From Citrobacter sp. Cu233 (GTDB lineage Bacteria; Pseudomonadota; Gammaproteobacteria; Enterobacterales; Enterobacteriaceae), in contig NZ_JAOWIF010000041.1 of the NCBI RefSeq assembly GCF_030332225.1, positions 62,001 through 126,000 on the forward strand: 64,000 bases of DNA, in the 5' to 3' direction. A program made the position numbers and the translations under genes. The notes under the pieces were generated by a model that did not search any database, was not told the origin of the DNA, and was given only the letters and a program-made list of their open reading frames with translations. Positions 45,703 through 64,000 of this stretch are shown one piece after another. How positions within the stretch are numbered: the first letter of the stretch is position 1; every line of letters begins with the position of its first letter.

Positions 45703-47869
45703 TTTTCCACTCCCGAGCGTGAGTCTGTGCAGGTGCCCGATTTGCATTTAGCGCCTGCGCTTTTGGGGCATCCATGACCAGCTGACCTTCTTTGATCACC
45801 ACCACGCGCTCGACCAGCTCCAGAACCGGAACGCGATGTGTGGCGACAATCAGTGTGCGGTTGCCCAGCCACTGGTTTAACCGTTGTATAAATTCCCGTT
45901 CGGTGTGTTCATCCAGCGAGGCACTGGGTTCGTCGAGCAGGACGATATTGGGCGAACGCAGTAACATTCTTGCGAGCAGAATCGACTGGCGCTGCCCGCC
46001 GGAAAGCCCATTACCGCCCTCCATAATGGGATGCGCCAGCCCTTTGGCGAGCTGTTTGACGAATGCAGACGCGCCACTGACTTCCAGCGCTTCGAATATC
46101 TGCGTGTCGCTGGCATGGGGTGCGCCGAGTGTCAGATTCTCGCGTAATGTACCGAAAAAAAGCCGAGCGTTCTGGCTGAGAAAGCCGATATTACGGCGTA
46201 AATCAGCCATATCAATTTGTGCCAGGCTTAGGTTATCGAGTCGGACATCACCCTGAATAATCTCTACGCCGCCCGCCATAGCCTGTAACAGGGTTGATTT
46301 ACCCGCGCCGTTACGCCCGAGAATAGCAATCCGCTCCCCGGGCATCACTTCCAGACGCGAGATGCGTAACGGTACGCACTGGTCGTCACTGTGATAGCGA
46401 AAGTGCGCATTTTCAAACAGATAGTGGCCACGGAAGATTTCCTGGTGTACCCGGTCTTCATCGTGCTGCGTCTCGGTGGGAAGTTGCATAATGCTGTCCA
46501 GCCCCATTTTGGCGGCTTTGACCTGCTGCCAGCGTGCCAGCACACCACACAGGTTAGCCATCGGGGCGATCATCCTTGATCCGAGCATCGAGGCGGCCAC
46601 CACTGCCCCGGTGGTCATCGTGCCTTCAATCACCATGGGCGCACCGAACATAATGATGGCGGCGTAAACCAGGCTTTGTACCGACATCCCCCAGCCGATC
46701 AGCCCCTGGGTAAGCTTGCGTGTGCGTAGTCCGGACTCGCCAGTAATGCGGATATAGCTGTTCCATTGCTGTAAAAAGCGGTTCTCCGCCTGCATTAGCT
46801 TGATATCTTCCAGCCCCTGAACGCTTTCGACCAGCACCGCGTTGCGCAGAGTGGATTCATGTGCGGCCTGGTTAGCAAGCACCGCCAGTTTTTTCTGTAA
46901 TAACAGCCCCGGCAGAATCATCAGAATGGCAGCGACTGGGGCTATCCACGCCAGCGGCGGAGCAATGCACGCCAGGACGACAATAAACAGCAGGAAAAAC
47001 GGCAGGTCGACGATGGTCGACAGGGTTGAGGAGGTGATCATCTCCCGGATCTGCTCCAGTTCGCGGAGTTGGGAAATAAAACTCCCTGTCGAGCGGGGAA
47101 CCGCGCTATTGCGCAACCGCAGGGCGTGGCTGAACACGCGATCGGAAATACGCATGTCTGCGCGTTTACCGAGTCGATCCATAATGTGGGTACGTGCTTC
47201 GCGAAGCAAAAAGCCAAACAATACCGCGACCAGGACGCCGGTCGAGAGAACATAGAGAGTCGGATACGACTGGGCGGGGATCACCCGGTCGTAAACCTGC
47301 ATTGAAAAAATGATTCCGGAGAGCGACAGGACGTTAATCAGAAACGCAGCAATCATAACGGGCAGGTAAGGGCGGATATCCTGCAAAACCAGCTCGCGTA
47401 TCCAGTCGGGTTTAAAGCGCGAAATATAGCGTTCAACCCGACTGTCTTTTAACGCCGATAACGGGCGCAGTGCGGTGATAGCATGGATTTCTGGCAGAAG
47501 CTCTGCCACCGCCAGCCGGTTGCGTTGTCCCTCGCCGGCAATGATAAAGACATCCAGTGTGTCTTCACCGTTGAAATGTTCTATCACCATGATTTGGCCG
47601 TCGTGCAGTTCTGCCACCACTGGCAAACGCCATTGGTTAAGTACCTGCTTTGCGGTGTCCAGTGCATGAAAGGACAGTCCCGCCTGGCGCGCTAATTGCG
47701 TCAAAGCAAGGGTTTTGCTTTTCCCCTCGAACCATGGGGCGTTGGCCTGGATAGCGCCAGGCGAGCAAGTAAGGCGATAGTGTCTGGCAATGTGGGTAAC
47801 GGCCTGCGCCCACTGGCTCAGGGCGGGTTCGCCAATCGCATCTTCAACAACCGTTTCGACGTCGCTCAT
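45683..47869 (-). CDS. bapC: Type I secretion ABC transporter (BapC-like)
   Basis: A 728-residue inner-membrane ATPase/permease that drives adhesin export. Residues 1-140 resemble a C39-peptidase-like domain lacking a clear catalytic Cys, as in LapB-type exporters. Six membrane helices span about 160-450, and the nucleotide-binding domain follows with GRNGAGKSTLLQ, LSGGQRQSILLARM and IVLLDEPSASLD. The ATG overlaps the stop of the TolC-like gene (ATGA). Confidence 0.93.
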   Translation of the reverse strand: MSDVETVVEDAIGEPALSQWAQAVTHIARHYRLTCSPGAIQANAPWFEGKSKTLALTQLARQAGLSFHALDTAKQVLNQWRLPVVAELHDGQIMVIEHFNGEDTLDVFIIAGEGQRNRLAVAELLPEIHAITALRPLSALKDSRVERYISRFKPDWIRELVLQDIRPYLPVMIAAFLINVLSLSGIIFSMQVYDRVIPAQSYPTLYVLSTGVLVAVLFGFLLREARTHIMDRLGKRADMRISDRVFSHALRLRNSAVPRSTGSFISQLRELEQIREMITSSTLSTIVDLPFFLLFIVVLACIAPPLAWIAPVAAILMILPGLLLQKKLAVLANQAAHESTLRNAVLVESVQGLEDIKLMQAENRFLQQWNSYIRITGESGLRTRKLTQGLIGWGMSVQSLVYAAIIMFGAPMVIEGTMTTGAVVAASMLGSRMIAPMANLCGVLARWQQVKAAKMGLDSIMQLPTETQHDEDRVHQEIFRGHYLFENAHFRYHSDDQCVPLRISRLEVMPGERIAILGRNGAGKSTLLQAMAGGVEIIQGDVRLDNLSLAQIDMADLRRNIGFLSQNARLFFGTLRENLTLGAPHASDTQIFEALEVSGASAFVKQLAKGLAHPIMEGGNGLSGGQRQSILLARMLLRSPNIVLLDEPSASLDEHTEREFIQRLNQWLGNRTLIVATHRVPVLELVERVVVIKEGQLVMDAPKAQALNANRAPAQTHAREWKNENQSA

Positions 47870-49275
47870 AGCTGGATCTCCACCGATTGAATGCTGCGGT
47901 TATTTAAGGCGAACGCCTGGCGCAACGATCCGGTGTTGTAGAGGCAGTTCAGTTGTAGCTGGCGAAGCTGGCTTTGGGTCTGGAGTTCGGCAAAACGGGC
48001 CTGGTACACTTCCTGTTCGGCGTTAAGAACATCAAGTAATGGGCGTGAGCCGAGATCCAGATACTGCTGTTGATACAGTTCACGAGTGCGTTCGCTCAGC
48101 CGCTGCTGGCGGCGCAGGATCTGCAATGCAGTAGCGAGACTCATTGCCTGGCTGCGGGATTCCAGTAATTTCTGCCGTACTTCAAGTCGGGTGCGCTGAA
48201 TAGAGTACTGTGCGGACTCTACCGCGTGGCTGGCGGCGTTGCGCCGGGCGGTGAGACCGCCGCCCTGATACAGCGGCATTTCGACTTTGACCCACGCGGA
48301 GTACTGTGTTTTGTCGAGCACCTCATGGCTGGGGTATTTGTCGTTGAGATAGTGTTGAACAGATGGCTCCAGGGAAATGGTTGGCGTCATCTGTGCGTTG
48401 GCGTAATCCAGATTTGCCTGTGCGACGTTCGCCTGCGCCCAGGCCGCCAGCACTGCAGGAACTAACTTATCCTCCGGTTTTACGACATCGCAACTGCTGT
48501 CCAGTTTTACCGGAAACTCATTGCTGATGCCGTTAAGTGAGCGCCAGCCGAGATAGCTCATCAATGTCGCTTTGCTACTGTCGAGATTGGCCTGATATTG
48601 CGCCAGCTGTGAACGAGCAGACTCAATACGCGCATCGGTTTGTACTACGTCAGACAGCGAGGTCGCCCCTTCATCATTACGTTCTCTGGTTAGCCGACCA
48701 ATACCGTTTAGCGCGAACAGTTGCTCTTCGGCGGCATCCACCATCTGTTGCCATGTCTGAACCTGGACGAGGGCATTGGCGGTGGCGTGGGCGACAGTAT
48801 CGATGCTGAGTAACACGTTTGCCTGTTGTTGTGCCGAACCGGCGGTTTCGGCGCGTACCTGGCTTGCGACTTTGCCGAAGTCATACAGCATTTGTGACAC
48901 CGAAATGACCAGTGCAGGGCTGAAGCCATGGTCGGTGTAGGTATTGCTGTAGCCGTTGTTCATTCCGGCTGTAACTTGCGGATAATATTTCGCTTTCGCC
49001 ACGTCTATCTGCTCATTTTGCGAGAGCAGTTTGCCAATGGACTCACGAATAGAAGGATGCCAGCTCACGGCGCGGCTCACCGCGTTGTTAAGTGTCAGGC
49101 TTCCGGGAGCGGCAACGCTTAGCGGTAGATCGGCCACAGAGCCATCCAGAGAGGGAAGCATCTGACGGGTTGCCAGCCCTTCCGGCGTAATAATTTGCGG
49201 TTCATCTTCGGCATTCGCACGAACGGAACAGAACGTTAATGCCAGCAGTACAGCGACAGGGGCGACATTTCTCAT
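47866..49275 (-). CDS. bapB: TolC-like outer-membrane channel of the adhesin exporter (BapB-like)
   Basis: A 469-residue outer-membrane efflux protein with a signal peptide (VLLALTFCSVRANA). It shows two repeats typical of TolC proteins: LTLNNAVSRAVSWHPSIRES and later coiled-coil helices, with KYYPQVTAGM and RPLLDVLNAEQEVYQARFAE as signatures. It begins about 100 bases after the adhesin stop, with a stem-loop in the gap. Confidence 0.92.
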   Translation of the reverse strand: MRNVAPVAVLLALTFCSVRANAEDEPQIITPEGLATRQMLPSLDGSVADLPLSVAAPGSLTLNNAVSRAVSWHPSIRESIGKLLSQNEQIDVAKAKYYPQVTAGMNNGYSNTYTDHGFSPALVISVSQMLYDFGKVASQVRAETAGSAQQQANVLLSIDTVAHATANALVQVQTWQQMVDAAEEQLFALNGIGRLTRERNDEGATSLSDVVQTDARIESARSQLAQYQANLDSSKATLMSYLGWRSLNGISNEFPVKLDSSCDVVKPEDKLVPAVLAAWAQANVAQANLDYANAQMTPTISLEPSVQHYLNDKYPSHEVLDKTQYSAWVKVEMPLYQGGGLTARRNAASHAVESAQYSIQRTRLEVRQKLLESRSQAMSLATALQILRRQQRLSERTRELYQQQYLDLGSRPLLDVLNAEQEVYQARFAELQTQSQLRQLQLNCLYNTGSLRQAFALNNRSIQSVEIQL

Positions 49276-49315
49276 GGTTTATCCCTTGTAAAATAGGGCA
49301 GTGACGACTGTTATT

Positions 49316-49341
49316 GCCCCGGACGTCATGGCATCCGGGGC
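49316..49341 (-). other. Intercistronic stem-loop between the adhesin and exporter genes
   Basis: GCCCCGGA and TCCGGGGC form a perfect 8-base-pair GC-rich stem around a 10-base loop. There is no T-run in the direction of transcription, so it may reduce or stabilise rather than fully stop the mRNA, giving separate levels of adhesin and exporter. Confidence 0.55.
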
Positions 49342-49376
49342 TGTTGTTATATCGTTATAGCGGTATGGCGTTCGTT

Positions 49377-60290
<10,914 letters not shown>

Positions 60291-60828
60291 ATATTCACTC
60301 CTGATGAGAGGCCGAGAGTATTAATCCACAATAGCGTGTTGGGAAAATGAGCTGACAGATGCCCGTTCATCATATAGATGAGTTTGCACGTGTGATTTCA
60401 TTGATTAGGTCACGCAGATATCAGTTTGTTTATCGAATACGTCAGGGCCCTTGAGTCTGAATAGTTCTTTCGTATTAGATGATATAGTCAGAAAGGATGT
60501 ATTACGCAAATTATCTATATTAAAAATACATTGAGGTAATTGAAAAGGATACTTTCCAGTACATGTTTGGGTTGCTGTTGAAATGCAACTCACTGTATGT
60601 AAGATTGTTTTTCTTCTGTAGCGTCTTTTATAAAGTTAATAAACACCAGTAATAATAGTGTTATTGATTAGGTGTAAAATATAAACAATACACTCTTGAA
60701 CTTTTATTTTATTAAGCTATGGGCCCGATAAAATAATGGGGAGACTATTTTAGGTTTTAACGATTCAGCGGTGTAAAAACTATAATTTTGGTGAATATAA
60801 TGAGTGGGGTTCAATAACTAAACAATAA
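60291..60828. other. Adhesin promoter region, AT-rich, no gene seen
   Basis: This AT-rich gap should hold the adhesin promoter and its regulatory sites. A 62-codon frame at 60405-60593 lacks a ribosome site and is not called. In Salmonella bapA is controlled by CsgD; I could not identify a clear CsgD site by eye. Confidence 0.45.
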
Positions 60829-60856
60829 GGGCCAGCCTCGTGATGAGAGACTGGCT
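60829..60856 (-). terminator. Probable terminator after smpB
   Basis: GCCAG-TCTC pairs with GAGG-CTGGC on the minus strand, followed by a partly T-rich CCCTTATTGTTT. The hairpin is good and the T-run weak. Confidence 0.45.
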
Positions 60857-60869
60857 GCTGAGAAAGGAT

Positions 60870-61352
60870 TTATCGACCTGCATTTTTCATAATACGAGCT
60901 TTGTCCAGCTGCCACTCACGTTCTTTTACATCGGAACGCTTGTCGTGCTGTTTCTTCCCTTTTGCGACACCAATTTTGACTTTGCACCAGGCATTCTTCC
61001 AGTACAGAGAAAGTGCCACAACGGTGTAACCGTCACGATTCATGCGCCCATATAAGGAGTCGAGTTCGCGTTGGTTTAACAGAAGCTTACGGGTGCGAGT
61101 AGGGTCACACACGACGTGGGTTGAGGCAACGGCCATCGGCGTGAAGTTGGCGCCAAACAGGAACGCTTCGCCGTCTTTGAGAATGACATAGCTATCGCCA
61201 ATATTGGCCTTTCCTGCGCGCAGGGATTTGACTTCCCAGCCTTGCAGTGCGAGTCCAGCTTCGAACTCTTCTTCGATAAAGTATTCGTGTCGTGCGCGCT
61301 TGTTGAGCGCGATTGTGGCTGAGCCAGGTTTGTGTGCTTTTTTCTTCGTCAT
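60870..61352 (-). CDS. smpB: SsrA-binding protein SmpB
   Basis: A 160-residue tmRNA partner that delivers ssrA to stalled ribosomes. [20 protein letters not shown] begins at 61352, giving the E. coli length; the longer frame from 61391 is not used. The oligonucleotide-binding barrel ([20 protein letters not shown]) and basic C-terminal tail ([20 protein letters not shown]) are intact. In most enterobacteria ssrA is next to smpB; here the adhesin operon lies between them. Confidence 0.97.
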   Translation of the reverse strand: MTKKKAHKPGSATIALNKRARHEYFIEEEFEAGLALQGWEVKSLRAGKANIGDSYVILKDGEAFLFGANFTPMAVASTHVVCDPTRTRKLLLNQRELDSLYGRMNRDGYTVVALSLYWKNAWCKVKIGVAKGKKQHDKRSDVKEREWQLDKARIMKNAGR

Positions 61353-61467
61353 AATGCCGCTCAGTATAGGTAATCTGGAATTGAAAAACACCCCATTTCA
61401 TCCAGCGGGGCGCAAGGCGCTATCTTAGCACGAGTTGGGCTATAGCGTTTTTTTTAGCGGATGATAA

Positions 61468-61950
61468 ATGGTATTATTTGCACGATTGATATTGATGGAA
61501 ATTGTTATGCCTCAGATTAGCCGGACCGCTTTAGTACCTTACAGTGCGGAACAGATGTATCAGTTAGTGAATGATGTTAAATCCTATCCTCAGTTTTTAC
61601 CGGGTTGCACCGGAAGCCGTGTCCTGGAGTCGACTCCGGGGCAGATGACAGCGGCTGTGGATGTTTCTAAAGCAGGGATTAGCAAAACGTTCACCACGCG
61701 TAATCAACTGACCAGTAACCAGAGCATCCTTATGCATCTGGTCGATGGGCCGTTCAAAAAACTCATTGGGGGCTGGAAGTTTACGCCGCTGAGCCAGGAA
61801 GCCTGTCGCATTGAATTTCATCTTGATTTTGAGTTCACGAATAAACTGATCGAACTGGCATTTGGCCGTATCTTTAAAGAGCTGGCGTCGAACATGGTGC
61901 AGGCCTTCACGGTTCGCGCAAAAGAGGTTTACAGTGTCAGTGTCGGCTAA
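61468..61950 (+). CDS. ratA: RatA (PasT), START-like ribosome association protein
   Basis: A START/Bet v1-like protein (coenzyme Q-binding COQ10 family) reported to interfere with 70S formation and to help stress survival. The core [20 protein letters not shown], then [20 protein letters not shown] and [20 protein letters not shown] are highly conserved. The longer start (61468) gives 160 residues as in classic annotation; ATG 61507 at MPQISR gives 147 and may be the true start. It overlaps ratB and is divergent from smpB. Confidence 0.93.
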   Translation: MVLFARLILMEIVMPQISRTALVPYSAEQMYQLVNDVKSYPQFLPGCTGSRVLESTPGQMTAAVDVSKAGISKTFTTRNQLTSNQSILMHLVDGPFKKLIGGWKFTPLSQEACRIEFHLDFEFTNKLIELAFGRIFKELASNMVQAFTVRAKEVYSVSVG

Positions 61951-62242
61951 GATTGTCGTTGAAGTCGCGTACGCGCTACCGGAGAAACAGTATCTACAGC
62001 GCGTGACGTTGCAGCAGGGCGCAACCGTCGAAGAAGCGATTCGCGCTTCTGGATTGCTGGAACTACGTACTGATATCGATCTCAGCAAAAATAAGGTGGG
62101 CATCTACAGCCGACCGGTAAAGCTTGTTGATGTCGTACATGATGGCGATCGGGTGGAAATCTATCGACCGTTGATTGCTGATCCGAAAGAACTGCGCAGG
62201 CAGCGGGCAGAGAAATCGGCAAACAAATCAAGTAATGCCTGA
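61934..62242 (+). CDS. ratB: RatB (PasI), UPF0125 family protein
   Basis: A ubiquitin-like beta-grasp protein of about 100 residues. [20 protein letters not shown] and [20 protein letters not shown] are near-identical to E. coli RatB. The start is a GTG at 61934 or 61940 within the end of ratA, in another frame. Once described as an antitoxin for RatA; that role is disputed. Confidence 0.92.
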   Translation: MSVSAKIVVEVAYALPEKQYLQRVTLQQGATVEEAIRASGLLELRTDIDLSKNKVGIYSRPVKLVDVVHDGDRVEIYRPLIADPKELRRQRAEKSANKSSNA

Positions 62243-62360
62243 TATCGCTTTGCTTATCAGGACTGCAGGGACTGTACTACACGTTTAAAGATTGCAGTTT
62301 GTCGGTCTGGTAAGGCGCTTACGTTGCTATCCAACATAGTATGGACCGCGTTTGCTAATA

Positions 62361-62389
62361 AAAAAGGTGCTCATTGAGCACCTTTTTTT
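62361..62389. terminator. Bidirectional terminator between ratB and bamE
   Basis: AAGGTGCTC and GAGCACCTT flank ATT, with A-runs and T-runs on both sides. Confidence 0.85.
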
Positions 62390-62401
62390 GATCTCTCAAA
62401 C

Positions 62402-62746
62402 CTACTTGTTGTCGGTCAGGGCAGGTTTGTTATCAATGTTGGTCAATACACCACTGCTGTTAAAGGTCAGCGTCAGCGTTTGCTGCGTCACACCTTCATG
62501 CCCCGGCTGCTGACGGAACACATAAAACCAGGTATTGGTGCCAAAAGGATCGGACATCATTGGTGTACCCAGAGCATAAGCAACCTGTTGTTGCGTCATA
62601 CCCGTACGTACTTTAGCAACATCAGTAGGTGTCAGATAGTTTCCCTGGTTGATGTCAGGGCGGTAAACCACTCGCTCCAGAGTGGAACAGCCTGCGGTCA
62701 ACATCAGTAGTACTGCTGCAGCAGCAGTCAGCGTTTTACAGCGCAT
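62402..62746 (-). CDS. bamE: Outer-membrane assembly lipoprotein BamE
   Basis: A 114-residue lipoprotein of the BAM complex that inserts outer-membrane proteins. Signal peptide and lipobox (LLMLTAGCS, Cys about 20), then [20 protein letters not shown] and [20 protein letters not shown], the SmpA/BamE fold. The order bamE-ratB/ratA-smpB and recN is the standard one. Confidence 0.97.
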   Translation of the reverse strand: MRCKTLTAAAAVLLMLTAGCSTLERVVYRPDINQGNYLTPTDVAKVRTGMTQQQVAYALGTPMMSDPFGTNTWFYVFRQQPGHEGVTQQTLTLTFNSSGVLTNIDNKPALTDNK

Positions 62747-62895
62747 AGTGATTTGATTCCTTTTCGGGCCCGAGCAGTACGCGGCTCATATGTAATATGC
62801 CGATGATAATAGACCTTTCACCACTTTAAAACCTTTTGCTGTCAGGTCAGTCGGCGATTTTATGTTGAACTCAGACCTTAGCAAGGTAAAAAAGT

Positions 62896-64000
62896 TTATG
62901 CTGCCAGCAGTTCTTTTGCATTCGCGAGGGTATTACGCGTGACTTCGCTACCGCCTAGTAAGCGAGCGAGCTCCTGCAGACGTGCGCGTTTATCCAGCGC
63001 CTGCATATGTGTTTCAGTCATTGCGCCGTCCGTTTCTTTGCTGACATAGAAATGCTGATGACCGCAACCCGCAACCTGTGGCAAGTGGGTGACGCACATC
63101 ACCTGAGTTGATTCACCCAACTGGCGCAGTAGCTTACCCACAACCGCTGCCGTCGGACCACTGATACCAACGTCAACTTCATCAAAAATCAGCGCAGGGG
63201 TTTCCATTTTACGCGCAGTAATCACCTGAATGGCCAGTGCGATACGCGACAGTTCTCCACCAGAAGCGACTTTCGCAATCGGCTGCAGCGGTTGGCCCGG
63301 GTTCGTGGTGACCTTAAATTCAACGCGATCGGCTCCGTCTATGCTCAGATGGTGTTCATCAAACCTCACATCGATGCAAAAGAGCCCGTGCGGCATTGAG
63401 AGAGCATGCATGCTTTCTGTGATGAGTTTCCCCAATTCCTGAGCGTAATGCTGGCGTTGGAGGTGCAATATTTTTGCCGTTTCCAGCGCCTGCTGGTGGT
63501 GCGTGTTTACGGCCAGGGTTAAGGTCTCGAGCGAGTCAGCCTGATCGTCAAGCTGTTGTTGCTCATCAAGCAGGGACTGGTAAAACTGTGGCAATGCTTC
63601 AGGGGCGACGTGATGCTTACGCGCCAGAGAGATTTGCTTAGAAATACGCTGTTCAAGCTCAAACAAACGGTTAGGGTCTAAATCCAGGCGATCACAATAG
63701 TGTCGTAGTTCGTCGCTGGCTTCGCTGAGCTGAATAGTCGCCTCTTCCAGCATGTCCAGAATACCGGAGAGCTTGCCATCCATGCCTACCAGTTCACTGA
63801 CCAGCTGTTTGGCTGTGTGTAACTGGCTTTGCAGGTTAATGTCTTCGCCATCGGCCATGATAGCCAGCGCTTGCTGGCTGGTGGTGAGCAACTGCCCGCT
63901 GTTAGCCAGACGTTTGTACTCTTCATCAATTTGCTCAAACTCGCCCGCCTGCGGGTTAAATTCGTTCAACTCTTTTAACTGATATTGCAACAGTTCTGCC
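62896..64000 (-). CDS. recN: DNA repair protein RecN, C-terminal part (start outside the window)
   Basis: SMC-like ATPase for double-strand-break repair. The window shows about 368 of 553 residues: the coiled-coil middle and the C-terminal ATPase half with the signature in [18 protein letters not shown], Walker [14 protein letters not shown] and the switch His in [11 protein letters not shown]. The frame runs open to the window edge. Its SOS promoter lies further upstream. Confidence 0.96.
   Translation of the reverse strand, partial: AELLQYQLKELNEFNPQAGEFEQIDEEYKRLANSGQLLTTSQQALAIMADGEDINLQSQLHTAKQLVSELVGMDGKLSGILDMLEEATIQLSEASDELRHYCDRLDLDPNRLFELEQRISKQISLARKHHVAPEALPQFYQSLLDEQQQLDDQADSLETLTLAVNTHHQQALETAKILHLQRQHYAQELGKLITESMHALSMPHGLFCIDVRFDEHHLSIDGADRVEFKVTTNPGQPLQPIAKVASGGELSRIALAIQVITARKMETPALIFDEVDVGISGPTAAVVGKLLRQLGESTQVMCVTHLPQVAGCGHQHFYVSKETDGAMTETHMQALDKRARLQELARLLGGSEVTRNTLANAKELLAA

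Noticed and set aside
60405-60593. 62-codon frame in the adhesin promoter region
   Set aside because: No ribosome site or recognisable family; the region is better explained as regulatory DNA.
61468-62242. ratA-ratB as a classical toxin-antitoxin module
   Set aside because: The genes are conserved core genes in enterobacteria and the antitoxin role of RatB is disputed; I annotate them by family only.

Overview
The window looks like the chromosome of an enterobacterium, most likely Citrobacter or a close relative. The right end (smpB, ratAB, bamE, recN) is the conserved enterobacterial order. Between smpB and ssrA (tmRNA) lies a four-gene giant-adhesin/type I secretion operon, the layout known for bapABCD in Salmonella. 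A complete ferric-citrate operon (fecIRABCDE) and an ssrA-integrated P2/186/Fels-2-type prophage are also present. The genus is an inference from gene content; there is no rRNA or housekeeping marker that proves it.

Layout. (1) 1-7.9 kb: a catabolic cluster with the end of a diaminopropionate ammonia-lyase gene (its start is outside the window), a YgeY-type M20 hydrolase, a D-aminoacylase-type amidohydrolase and an MFS importer, followed by a divergent GNAT / MocR-regulator pair. (2) 8.1-12.4 kb: a second GNAT gene and two overlapping DUF262 genes, a probable nuclease/defence pair. (3) 12.7-22.3 kb: a broken AraC-family gene, fecIRABCDE with its Fur and FecI control sites, a periplasmic alpha/beta hydrolase, and a 5' remnant of a P4-family integrase next to an ssrA-type attachment core. 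This suggests that parts of 9-22 kb are an old, decayed ssrA island. (4) 22443-44123: a defective P2-like prophage bounded by 50-base perfect repeats of the ssrA 3' end. Its early half is complete (int, repressor, cox/apl-like, CII-like, fil-like, small genes, Dam-type methylase, replication gene A), as are cos and the packaging/capsid genes Q-P-O-N-M. A large deletion then fuses M to the middle of tail gene T, removing the genes that normally lie between (head completion, lysis, tail tube/sheath, baseplate, fibres). T, U, D and ogr follow. Three cargo sites carry non-phage genes: an AT-rich membrane-protein gene translationally coupled to int, two lipoprotein genes left of cos, and an AlbA_2/GHKL ATPase gene between cos and Q. 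(5) 44.1-61.4 kb: ssrA, then the bap-type operon, which encodes a 3637-residue adhesin with 26 Ig-like repeats plus its TolC-like, ABC and HlyD-like exporter, then smpB. (6) 61.4-64 kb: ratA, ratB, bamE and the 3' two-thirds of recN.

How it works together. The first cluster can plausibly import and break down (acylated) amino acids related to 2,3-diaminopropionate. The fec genes import ferric dicitrate through a TonB-dependent receptor with surface signalling (FecA to FecR to FecI). The bap-type operon makes and secretes a biofilm adhesin. The prophage cannot make particles alone, but keeps its attachment sites, regulation, a LexA-controlled promoter, replication, cos and capsid genes, and it may persist because of its cargo genes.
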